Assembly (NCBI GenBank): GCA_964557545.1
Contig: CAZLAK010000001.1
Coordinates: 1 to 64,000, forward strand
Source of the DNA: CAZLAK01 sp964557545
GTDB taxonomy: Bacteria > Bacillota > Desulfotomaculia > Desulfotomaculales > Pelotomaculaceae
DNA: 64,000 nt
Reading direction: 5' to 3'
This document shows, one piece after another, positions 57,017-64,000 of the stretch. The notes beneath the pieces are model-generated. The model had not been told where the DNA came from and did not search any database. It saw only the letters and a list, made by a program, of their open reading frames with translations. The position numbers and the translations under genes were made by a program. Each line of letters begins with the position of its first letter. Within the stretch, counting starts at the first letter, position 1.

Positions 57017-57973
57017 GTGAAGGTTAAAATTTGGAAAACAGGTTCCCGGCGGGGCGGGCTGACTGTATATAAGAACGCTACAGGAATTGTTAAAATGCAC
57101 CATCCAATGTTGGAATGTATAGAAGAAGGAATAGAAGGGTTACCAGATAAACAGAAACCGTCGAGGGTTGACCGCGGTGCGCTAGATGAGTTAAATGCCC
57201 TTGTGGGCTTAAAAGACGTTAAAAAACTGATTGAAGAAATATATGCTTTTATTGAAGTACAAAAAAAGCGTCAGAAGGAAAAATTGGCTACTGAACCTCT
57301 CACTTTGCACATGATTTTCAAAGGCAATCCGGGGACGGGAAAGACAACAGTAGCACGTATTTTAGGTAAACTTTTTAAGGAAGTAGGAGTTTTAAATAAG
57401 GGGCACATAGTAGAGGTGGAGAGAGCAGACCTAGTCGGTGAGTTTATTGGACATACAGCACAAAAAACGCGAGAACATATAAAAAGAGCTATTGGTGGGA
57501 TTTTATTTGTGGATGAGGCTTATTCGTTAGCAAGGGGAGGAGAAAAAGATTTTGGAAAAGAGGCCATCGATACTCTCGTTAAGAGTATGGAAGATTTGAG
57601 GGAGAGCTTTATCCTCATATTGGCTGGCTATAAAGATGAAATGGATTGGTTTTTAGAAATAAACCCCGGTTTAAGATCTCGTTTCCCCATTCACATTAAT
57701 TTTCCCGATTATACTGTTGGAGAACTCTTGTCGATAGCCGATATTATGCTTAAAAACAGGCAGTATACACTTTCTGGAGGCGCTAAAGACGAGTTGCGAT
57801 TTATAATCGAAAAAGAGCAGAAAAAGCATGAGCATAGCGGCAATGCCAGGCTGGTGCGAAATATTATTGAAAGAGCGGTTAGGCGTCAAGCCGTAAGACT
57901 ATTGAGGACCAATAAGCCTTTAAGCCGTGAAGACTTGATGACTATAATAAGAGAGGACTTGCAAACCATCTAA
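57017..57973 (+). CDS. spoVK: Stage V sporulation protein K (AAA ATPase)
   Basis: A 318-residue AAA+ ATPase of the CbxX/SpoVK group. Motifs: LDELNALVGLKDVKKLIEEI, Walker A FKGNPGTGKTTVARILGKLF near residue 103, Walker B GGILFVDEAYSLARGG, and RSRFPIHINFPDYT with sensor residues. In Bacillus it is needed for spore maturation; its exact substrate is not known. GTG 57017 is the start with AAGAGGTGG about ten bases upstream. The order hfq-spoVK-ynbB mirrors Bacillus. Confidence 0.92.
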   Translation: MKVKIWKTGSRRGGLTVYKNATGIVKMHHPMLECIEEGIEGLPDKQKPSRVDRGALDELNALVGLKDVKKLIEEIYAFIEVQKKRQKEKLATEPLTLHMIFKGNPGTGKTTVARILGKLFKEVGVLNKGHIVEVERADLVGEFIGHTAQKTREHIKRAIGGILFVDEAYSLARGGEKDFGKEAIDTLVKSMEDLRESFILILAGYKDEMDWFLEINPGLRSRFPIHINFPDYTVGELLSIADIMLKNRQYTLSGGAKDELRFIIEKEQKKHEHSGNARLVRNIIERAVRRQAVRLLRTNKPLSREDLMTIIREDLQTI

Positions 57974-57992
57974 GCTTTAAGAGGTGTACGCA

Positions 57993-59237
57993 GTGGAACG
58001 AATAGACTCAGATCTGGAATATCTAGCGCAAGAAGTAGAAGCCGATATTTTACCTATCTACCAAAAAATTGACCGTATATCCAGGAAAAATCATCTCAAA
58101 GTAATGGGTGCTTTCCGTGAGGCGGGAGTGTGTGATTATCACCTGAAAGATTCTACTGGTTACGGTTACGGCGATACTGGCAGAGACGTTTTAGAAAAGG
58201 TTTTTGCGCGGGTATTTGGAGCTGGGGCGGCATTAGTGAGGGAACAAATTGTTTCCGGAACTCATGCTATTGCTTTATGTCTTTACGGGATCTTGCGCCC
58301 TTGCGACGAAATTTTATTTTTACAGGGTGAACCTTACGACACACTTGCCGAAATGCTGGGATTAAGAGGTATTCTACCGGGTTCACTCGCTGAATTAGGT
58401 GTTACTTACAAGCAGGTATGCGTTTTTAGGAACGGCATTGTTGATGTAGGGGAAATCGAGCGGGCACTGGGTTCCCGTACCAGGTTAGTACTTATCCAGC
58501 GCTCGCGCGGTTACAGCTGGTCTACTCCTCCTGTGAGCATAGAACTTCTTAAAAAGATTATTGAATGTATAAAATCTGTAAATCCCAAAACAGTCGTCTT
58601 GGTAGATAACTGTTATGGTGAGTTTGTAGAAGAAGGAGAACCGGCAGAAGCCGGGGCAGATTTAGTGGCTGGTTCACTTATAAAAAACCCCGGGGGCACG
58701 CTTGTGCCGACGGGCGGCTATGTAGTAGGGGAGGAGACTTATGTGAGGCTGGCTTCCTACCGCTGGAGTGCACCCGGTATAGGTGCGGAAGTCGGTCCCT
58801 CGTTTAACCGGAGGTTAGTTTTTCAGGGACTATTTCTTGCCCCACTTATTGTGGCCGAGGCGTTAAAAGGGGCTGTTTTTGCTGCCCGGTTTTTTGAAAA
58901 GCTTGGATTTGAGGTTTCACCTGCTTACGACGCTGAGAGGTCAGATATAGTGCAGGCAATTAAGTTGGGAACACCTGAAAAAATGGTTGCTTTCTGCCGG
59001 GGAATACAGTCATTTTCTCCGGTTGATTCACATGCAATTCCGGTAGGGAGCTTAATGCCGGGTTACGACGATCCAGTAATCATGGCGGCTGGTACTTTTA
59101 TTCAGGGGGCTTCGTTAGAATTGAGTGCCGATGGTCCCATGCGCCCTCCTTACGCTGTTTACTTACAGGGCGGTCCCTCCAAAGAATACGTGCGCATGGC
59201 TGTAATTTCGGCAGCCAAGGAAGTTTTAAAATTATAA
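57993..59237 (+). CDS. ynbB: YnbB-type PLP enzyme (methionine gamma-lyase family, aluminium-resistance protein)
   Basis: A 414-residue fold-type I PLP protein long annotated as aluminium-resistance or methionine gamma-lyase family protein. Stretches: GYGYGDTGRDVLEKVFARVF, REQIVSGTHAIALCLYGILR, DNCYGEFVEEGEPAEAGADL and the PLP lysine in GSLIKNPGGTLVPTGGYV. The true reaction is uncertain. GTG 57993 lies 8 bases after AGAGGTG; GTG 57984 is too close to it. It begins 19 bases after spoVK and shares its transcript. Confidence 0.9.
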   Translation: MERIDSDLEYLAQEVEADILPIYQKIDRISRKNHLKVMGAFREAGVCDYHLKDSTGYGYGDTGRDVLEKVFARVFGAGAALVREQIVSGTHAIALCLYGILRPCDEILFLQGEPYDTLAEMLGLRGILPGSLAELGVTYKQVCVFRNGIVDVGEIERALGSRTRLVLIQRSRGYSWSTPPVSIELLKKIIECIKSVNPKTVVLVDNCYGEFVEEGEPAEAGADLVAGSLIKNPGGTLVPTGGYVVGEETYVRLASYRWSAPGIGAEVGPSFNRRLVFQGLFLAPLIVAEALKGAVFAARFFEKLGFEVSPAYDAERSDIVQAIKLGTPEKMVAFCRGIQSFSPVDSHAIPVGSLMPGYDDPVIMAAGTFIQGASLELSADGPMRPPYAVYLQGGPSKEYVRMAVISAAKEVLKL

Positions 59238-59371
59238 ATTATAAATAATGAAGATACTTTTTAGAAATTTTTGATAATATATTTTTGGGTGCAGGTGTAA
59301 TTGAGTTTTTGCAGAATAAAATTGAAAATAATTCCTCCGGGTAAAAGTCCCACTTACGGCGGTGTATTTAA

Positions 59372-60283
59372 ATGAATTTTAAACAACTGGAAGCTTTTCT
59401 TTGGGTGGCCGAATTACAAAGTTTTACTAAAGCAGCGAAACAGCTTTATATGAGCCAGCCAGCCGTTAGTTTTCAGATTAAAGCTTTAGAAGAAAGCCTT
59501 CAGGTTGCTCTTTTTCAGCGGAGTGATAAAAAGGTGCTTCTTACAGATGCTGGCCGTTTTTTGTACCCTGAGGCAAAACAGATATTAAAACACTACCAGA
59601 AGATAAAAACGGGCCTGGATGAGCTAAAAGGTCTAAAAACTGGTCACCTGGTAATTGGTGCTGGCACTATTCCGGGGGAATACCTATTACCGCTTTTTAT
59701 TGGGGGTTTTAAAGAGAAGTACCCGGGAATAAAGGTAACCTTGCGTATTGCAGGAAGTGGTCGGGTTGGACAGTGGGTAAAAGAGAGAGAAGTTGATTTA
59801 GGTATAACCGGGGCTCCTGTGGAAGGAGAAGGAATAGAATGCAAGCACTGGTTGATGGACAAGCTGGTATTGATACTGCCTCCTTCCCATCCTATGGCAA
59901 CCAGGAAAACGATATCTGTAAAAGAGTTAGTTAATATTCCCTTTATAGTCCGCGAGAGGGGTTCAGGTACACGCCAAATAATTGAACAAAAATTAAAAGA
60001 ACACGGCTTTTATCTGGAAAAACTTCCCGTAGTTATGGAACTGGGCAGCACGAGGGCAGTTATAACCGCAGTAGAAGCCGGCTTGGGAGCAAGCATTGTC
60101 TCGCAATGCGCTGTTAGAGAATCATTGGAATTGGGTAGAGTTAAAGAAGTTCAGTTGGCAGGAGTAAGCTTAAGTAGGTATCTTTACCAGGTTCGGCACA
60201 GCCAGGGTATCGAGGGCTTTGCTGCAGGCGCTTTTATAGAGTATATTAATGATAAAGATATTATTAAAAAATATTTTTTATAA
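59372..60283 (+). CDS. LysR-family transcriptional regulator
   Basis: A 303-residue LysR regulator. The N-terminal winged helix reads MNFKQLEAFLWVAELQSFTK then AAKQLYMSQPAVSFQIKALE, and the C-terminal substrate-binding domain begins near residue 90 (GHLVIGAGTIPGEYLLPLFI). It resembles the CysL/CbbR-type branch. The ligand and targets are unknown. It lies in front of the two-component system and TRAP binding protein in the same direction, which could be its target, though such regulators more often control divergent genes. No strong ribosome site is seen. Confidence 0.92.
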   Translation: MNFKQLEAFLWVAELQSFTKAAKQLYMSQPAVSFQIKALEESLQVALFQRSDKKVLLTDAGRFLYPEAKQILKHYQKIKTGLDELKGLKTGHLVIGAGTIPGEYLLPLFIGGFKEKYPGIKVTLRIAGSGRVGQWVKEREVDLGITGAPVEGEGIECKHWLMDKLVLILPPSHPMATRKTISVKELVNIPFIVRERGSGTRQIIEQKLKEHGFYLEKLPVVMELGSTRAVITAVEAGLGASIVSQCAVRESLELGRVKEVQLAGVSLSRYLYQVRHSQGIEGFAAGAFIEYINDKDIIKKYFL

Positions 60284-60302
60284 AATTAAGTTAATAAGTT
60301 AA

Positions 60303-60313
60303 GTGCCTGGCAC
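60303..60313 (+). repeat. Short palindrome GTGCCTGGCAC at the kinase start
   Basis: An odd palindrome (GTGCC-T-GGCAC) immediately before the start codon of the sensor kinase. The same core occurs as a dispersed repeat in various genomes and is often tied to IS200/RAYT-type transposases; no other complete copy was noticed here. Confidence 0.5.
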
Positions 60314-60314
60314 C

Positions 60315-61958
60315 ATGATGAAAAAGTTTTTTGGCTTACACATGAAAATGGCCGTTTTATCTTTTAGTTCTGTATTGTTGGCCATTATTATTGGCGGCGT
60401 TATTGTCGTAGATAAGTTTTCGCGCATTTTGGAAAAAGAGATAGGGATGCGAGCCATTGCTATAGCACGGACCATGGCTCAGCTCGAAGATGTAAAAGCG
60501 AATGTAGGTAAACCCGATGGCCATTTATATATTCAGCCTATAGCGGAGAGGGCACGTCTAGCAACGGGTGTTGAGTATATTGTTGTGTTGGATATGGAGG
60601 GAGTGCGCTATTCTCATCCGGTAGAAGAAAGGATCGGAAAAAAATTTACTGATGCTGATTTAGGCCCGGCGCTGGCCAATAACGAATACATATCGAACGC
60701 TGAAGGGGTTTTGGGTCCGTCAGTAAGAGCGTTTGTGCCTATTAAAGTTGACGATGGGCAAAGGCAGGTAGGGGTGGTAGTTGTAGGTATACTTACACCA
60801 ACAATTGTAACTCTGCTTAGGTCTATCCAAATCCAGTTGTATTACTCGATGGCAGCGGGCTTGCTTATAGGCCTTTTAGGTTCACTCTATTTGGCTAGAA
60901 AAATTAAAAGTGCAATGTTTAGTCTTGAACCGGAAGAGATAGCTAGGTTATTAGAAGAGCGGATAGCTGTTATTCAAGCCATGAACGAAGGAGTTATTGC
61001 CATTGATACTGAATGCCGGATCACAATAGCTAATGATGAGGCAGTACGCATAATAGGGAGGCCTGGAGATGAAATAATCGGCAGGCACGTGAGAGAGATT
61101 ATACCGAATTCCCGGCTGCCGGAGGTATTAGAAACCGGAAAGCCGCAATTAAACCAGGAAATGATTTTAAACGAGACAATAATACTAGCTAATAGGGTGC
61201 CCATTAAGTTTAAAGGAGAAATTATAGGAGCCGTTTCAACGTTTCAAGACAAAACTGAAGTGAACCGCCTGGCAGAAGAATTGACCGGTGTTAAATCCTT
61301 TGTAGAGGCTCTTAGAGTTCAAAACCACGAGCACTTGAATAAACTACACACTATTGCAGGTTTGATACAACTGGGCCAGCACCAGCAAGCGCTCGATTTT
61401 ATTTTTAATGTAACGGAGGAGCAGCAGGAAATCACGAGAATTTTGACAAAAAACATTTATAATAGCAGTATAGCTGGATTGCTCCTCGGTAAGTATATGA
61501 GAGCAAAAGAACTTAAAGTGGATTTTGTAATAGACCGCCGTACTAGGCTTAGAGAGTTGCCGCTGCCTCTAAAAACGGGTGACCTTGTATTAATTATTGG
61601 CAATCTGATTGAAAATGCTTTTGACGCTGTACGTCTTTTGGGGCCTGAAAGGCGGAAGGTTTATTTTTACATGAACGATAGTGATGATTTTCTTGAAATC
61701 ATAGTGAAAGATTTAGGGCCAGGTATCCCGGAAGAAATACGAGAAATTGTTTTTGAGCAGGGATTTACCACCAAAGGTTCTCCAAACCGCGGCCTCGGCC
61801 TTTATCTGGTTAAACGTTGTCTTATTTTATCCGGGGGAACCATATCCATAGATTGCCCTCAAGAAGGGGGCACCAACCTTTTTATTAAAATTCCCAAAAT
61901 TATAGATGGCAGAAAGAGGGATAGCGGGTTGAGAGGTGATATTTGTGTCTCAAATTGA
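60315..61958 (+). CDS. CitA/DcuS-type sensor histidine kinase
   Basis: A 547-residue membrane kinase for C4-dicarboxylates, citrate or similar acids by family. Helix 1 lies at residues ~10-32, a PASp/Cache sensor domain follows (GVEYIVVLDMEGVRYSHPVE; SVRAFVPIKVDDGQRQVGVV), helix 2 near 170-190, a cytoplasmic PAS domain (MNEGVIAIDTECRITIANDE), the phospho-accepting histidine in RVQNHEHLNKLHTIAGLIQL, and an HATPase domain with NLIENAFDAV and GLGLYLVKR. ATG 60315 or 60318 is the start; a short palindrome takes the place of a ribosome site. It overlaps the response regulator gene. Confidence 0.9.
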   Translation: MMKKFFGLHMKMAVLSFSSVLLAIIIGGVIVVDKFSRILEKEIGMRAIAIARTMAQLEDVKANVGKPDGHLYIQPIAERARLATGVEYIVVLDMEGVRYSHPVEERIGKKFTDADLGPALANNEYISNAEGVLGPSVRAFVPIKVDDGQRQVGVVVVGILTPTIVTLLRSIQIQLYYSMAAGLLIGLLGSLYLARKIKSAMFSLEPEEIARLLEERIAVIQAMNEGVIAIDTECRITIANDEAVRIIGRPGDEIIGRHVREIIPNSRLPEVLETGKPQLNQEMILNETIILANRVPIKFKGEIIGAVSTFQDKTEVNRLAEELTGVKSFVEALRVQNHEHLNKLHTIAGLIQLGQHQQALDFIFNVTEEQQEITRILTKNIYNSSIAGLLLGKYMRAKELKVDFVIDRRTRLRELPLPLKTGDLVLIIGNLIENAFDAVRLLGPERRKVYFYMNDSDDFLEIIVKDLGPGIPEEIREIVFEQGFTTKGSPNRGLGLYLVKRCLILSGGTISIDCPQEGGTNLFIKIPKIIDGRKRDSGLRGDICVSN

Positions 61959-62622
61959 TGTCTTAATTGTGGAAGACGATCCGATGGTAGTGGAGGTAAA
62001 CCGGGGTTTTATAAATGCTGTACCCGGTTTTAAGGTCGCGGGTGTTGCCAGAACGGGTAATGAGGCAATAGAAATGATCAAAGAACTAAAGCCCGACCTT
62101 GTTCTTTTGGATATTTATTTACCGGATATGAATGGTCTTGCCACATTACAAGAAGTGAGGCGGTTAGGTTTACCGACTGACGTTATTATAGTAACAGCGG
62201 CTCAAGATGCAGATACAATACAAAACGTATTTCGTTATGGAGCTATTGATTATATTGTAAAACCTTTTAAATTTGCTCGCTTGAAGGCCGCTTTAAACTG
62301 TTATTCTACTTTATATAACAAGTTTAGGAAGCAATCCTATATGAACCAGGCAGAAATTGATAGCCTATCTTTAAGCAAGGGACAACATATTGAAGAAGGA
62401 ATACCAAAAGGCTTAAATGAAATAACTTTAAAGCAAGTATATCTGTACCTCCTTAAAGAAGGTAATGCACTTTCAGCAGAAGAAGTAGCAGAAGGTGTAG
62501 GGTTAGCAAGGGTCACCGCTAGGAGGTATTTAGATTATCTAGAAAAGTCAGGTAAAGTAGTGCTTGAGTTACAGTATGGTTCTGTTGGGAGGCCGGTTAA
62601 CCGGTACAGAACAATTGAATGA
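61945..62622 (+). CDS. CitB/DcuR-type response regulator
   Basis: A 225-residue regulator with an N-terminal receiver domain (DVLIVEDDPMVVEVNRGFI; the phospho-Asp in PDLVLLDIYLPDMNG; Lys in YIVKPFKFARL) and a C-terminal helix-turn-helix (GNALSAEEVAEGVGLARVTA then RRYLDYLEKSGKV), as in DcuR, CitB and DctR. GTG 61945 follows GAGAGGTGA at a good distance and overlaps the kinase stop. The likely target is the dctP-type gene that starts 124 bases downstream. Confidence 0.92.
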   Translation: MSQIDVLIVEDDPMVVEVNRGFINAVPGFKVAGVARTGNEAIEMIKELKPDLVLLDIYLPDMNGLATLQEVRRLGLPTDVIIVTAAQDADTIQNVFRYGAIDYIVKPFKFARLKAALNCYSTLYNKFRKQSYMNQAEIDSLSLSKGQHIEEGIPKGLNEITLKQVYLYLLKEGNALSAEEVAEGVGLARVTARRYLDYLEKSGKVVLELQYGSVGRPVNRYRTIE

Positions 62623-62745
62623 GTTTTAATTTTGTATATTTGTAAGTTTTAGTATTGCACAGGGATTGCAAAATTAATATTTAATTCATTTAATTTTTTA
62701 TTTGCATTATACCTGTTAGGTTTTGACTGAAGAGGGGTAATAGAA

Positions 62746-63804
62746 ATGAAACCCCGGATGTGCCTGTTCTCTTTTTTTATGATCCTTTTTTTGATTAGTG
62801 GTTGCAGTAAAAGGGTAGTTGATATGGAACAGGTGAGCCCGGATGAAAAGATAGTTATTAAGTTCAGTCATGTAGTGGCCGAAAGCACCCCTAAGGGATT
62901 GGCGGCACAACGTTTTGCTTCTCTTGTAAAGGAAAGGACTGGTGGCAGGGTAGAGGTACAGGTATTTGCTAACTCTACCCTCTATAAAGACGGGGAAGAG
63001 ATACAGGCGCTGCAGTCTGGTGCTGTTCAGATGATTGCCCCAGCTACATCAAAATTGTCTTCCATATCTCCTCAGTGGCAAGTTTTAGATCTCCCCTATG
63101 CCTTTTTAGATGTGCAGGCGGTTCACAGGGCAATTGAAGGAGAGTTGGGGAGGAAACTTTTTGATAGTTTAAAGCAGAACAATATGATTGGCCTTGCTTT
63201 TTGGGATAGTGGGTTCAAGCAGATGACCAATTCAAAACACCCTTTAGTAAAGCCGGCAGACTTTGAGGGATTGTCTTTTAGGGTGATGATCAACAGCAAT
63301 GTTTTAAAAAGGCAGTTTGAGAGGCTGCATGCCAAGCCTGTAGAAGTAACTTTTGACGACCTGTACCGTCACTTGGAGGCAGGCTTGATTGACGGCCAGG
63401 AAAATACCATAACCAATATTTACTCGAGAAATCTTTTCAAGGTCCAGAAATATCTGACTCTATCTGACCACGGTTATATGGGTTACGCGGTAATTGCCAA
63501 TGCCCGTTTTTGGGAGAGCCTGCCGCCGGATATAGAAAATGTGCTTGAGGAAACCCTTGAAGAAGTTACTGTTTGGGAACAACAGCAGGCATTAAAAATG
63601 GCGGAAGAAGATCTTCAAAAATTGAAGTTTACGTGTGGAATGAACGTAGTTGAGCTAACAGAGGATGAAAAGAAAGAGTGGCAGAGAGTGCTCAGGCCGC
63701 TTTACAATGAGTTCAGGCAGGTTTTGGGTGATGAGCTGATAGATTTGGTTTTAGAGCTAAACCCTGCTTTAAAAGCTTCTGAAGTTCAGAACTTTGAGTA
63801 TTAA
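62746..63804 (+). CDS. TRAP-type solute-binding lipoprotein (DctP family)
   Basis: A 352-residue binding protein. The lipobox LISGC gives lipid attachment at Cys20. The DctP fold is recognised by IKFSHVVAESTPKGLAAQRF, VFANSTLYKDGEEIQALQSG, DLPYAFLDVQAVHRAIEGEL, FWDSGFKQMTNSKHPLVKPA, and LRVM-type FRVMINSNVLKRQFERLHA with the carboxylate-binding Arg region. No dctQ or dctM transporter gene follows; the next gene is lexA on the other strand. It could feed a distant TRAP transporter or serve as the periplasmic sensor of the kinase upstream. GAGGGG lies before ATG 62746. Confidence 0.9.
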   Translation: MKPRMCLFSFFMILFLISGCSKRVVDMEQVSPDEKIVIKFSHVVAESTPKGLAAQRFASLVKERTGGRVEVQVFANSTLYKDGEEIQALQSGAVQMIAPATSKLSSISPQWQVLDLPYAFLDVQAVHRAIEGELGRKLFDSLKQNNMIGLAFWDSGFKQMTNSKHPLVKPADFEGLSFRVMINSNVLKRQFERLHAKPVEVTFDDLYRHLEAGLIDGQENTITNIYSRNLFKVQKYLTLSDHGYMGYAVIANARFWESLPPDIENVLEETLEEVTVWEQQQALKMAEEDLQKLKFTCGMNVVELTEDEKKEWQRVLRPLYNEFRQVLGDELIDLVLELNPALKASEVQNFEY

Positions 63805-63870
63805 TTGAGTTTAGAAAAAACTTGTATAAAAAACTCAGTATACTCAGGTTGTAAATATTTCTCCTTAAAA

Positions 63871-64000
63871 TTAGCGTATTTTACGGATTAAACCTATTAC
63901 TTTGCCTAATATTTTAGCATTTCTTGTTATTACTGGCTTATGCTTGCTGTTTTCGGGTTGAAGACGGATGTAACCGTTTTCTTTAAAAAGCCTCTTTACT
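63871..64000 (-). CDS. lexA: LexA repressor, C-terminal part (runs off the right edge)
   Basis: The last 42 residues of LexA are readable on the minus strand: VKRLFKENGYIRLQPENSKH, then KPVITRNAKILGKVIGLIRK and stop at 63871-63873. The lysine in VKR is in the position of the catalytic lysine of LexA self-cleavage. LexA represses SOS genes; its probable operator is found before recA at 17164-17177. The N-terminal DNA-binding part lies beyond the window. Confidence 0.85.
   Translation of the reverse strand, partial: VKRLFKENGYIRLQPENSKHKPVITRNAKILGKVIGLIRKIR

Noticed and set aside
63810..63870. Terminator after dctP
   Set aside because: TGAGTTT and AAACTCA can pair, but the loop is 18 bases and no T-run follows, so it is not a convincing intrinsic terminator.
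1..64000. CRISPR arrays, tRNA, rRNA or prophage
   Set aside because: No regularly spaced repeats, tRNA-like TTCGA loops with acceptor stems, rRNA-like tracts or phage structural genes were seen.

Overview
The window looks like chromosome of an anaerobic, endospore-forming Gram-positive of the class Clostridia, probably a Peptococcaceae or Thermoanaerobacterales-type lineage. The evidence is the set of spore-former genes (tepA, ylzJ, spoIIIE, spoVS, spoVK, rny/ymdB, acuA), the Firmicutes order miaA-hfq-spoVK-ynbB, a Bacillus/Clostridia-type LexA box before recA, strong GGAGG ribosome sites with many TTG and GTG starts, and intrinsic hairpin-plus-T terminators. Family calls come from reading the translations by eye; no database search was run.

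Layout. 1-2.8 kb is visibly GC-richer than the rest and holds the broken end of an HD-GYP protein and a membrane GGDEF diguanylate cyclase. 2.9-5.2 kb is a decaying patch: a DUF1841/SEC-C protein, a frameshifted TPR-like gene, and remnants of an IS21 element (istA tail plus internally deleted istB) against a broken ISNCY-like transposase. 5.2-25 kb is a mostly plus-strand core block: tepA-ylzJ, uppP, spoIIIE, selU, rodZ, rimO-pgsA, a small membrane protein with an FtsH-like protease, cinA-recA, a structured ~180-nt RNA (6S-like candidate), rny, ymdB, spoVS, a dipeptidase, a PHP phosphoesterase and a DapL-like aminotransferase. 25.2-29.8 kb is the cobalamin nucleotide-loop operon cobU-cbiB-cobS-cobD-cobC, preceded by a cluster of DnaA boxes; guaB follows.

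31.4-45.9 kb is mixed-strand accessory DNA: acuA, a winged-helix plus coiled-coil protein, a three-gene acyl-CoA-dehydratase-activase-like group, hsp20, nudF, minC, galT-glgA, a LarA-like protein with Asp23, a CitE-like lyase, a universal stress protein and two small unknowns. 45.9-59.2 kb is the miaB-mutS-(hydantoinase-like)-(HDAC-like)-mutL-methyltransferase-miaA-hfq-spoVK-ynbB block. 59.4-63.8 kb holds a LysR regulator, a CitA/DcuS-type sensor kinase, its response regulator and a DctP-type TRAP binding lipoprotein with no transporter membrane genes beside it. The end of lexA, on the minus strand, closes the window.

Themes: DNA repair and SOS (recA, cinA, mutS, mutL, lexA); tRNA and ribosome modification (selU, rimO, miaB, miaA, an RsmJ-like enzyme); RNA turnover (rny, hfq, possible 6S RNA); and reversible protein acetylation (AcuA-type acetyltransferase and HDAC-type deacetylase). 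No tRNA, rRNA, CRISPR array or prophage was seen.
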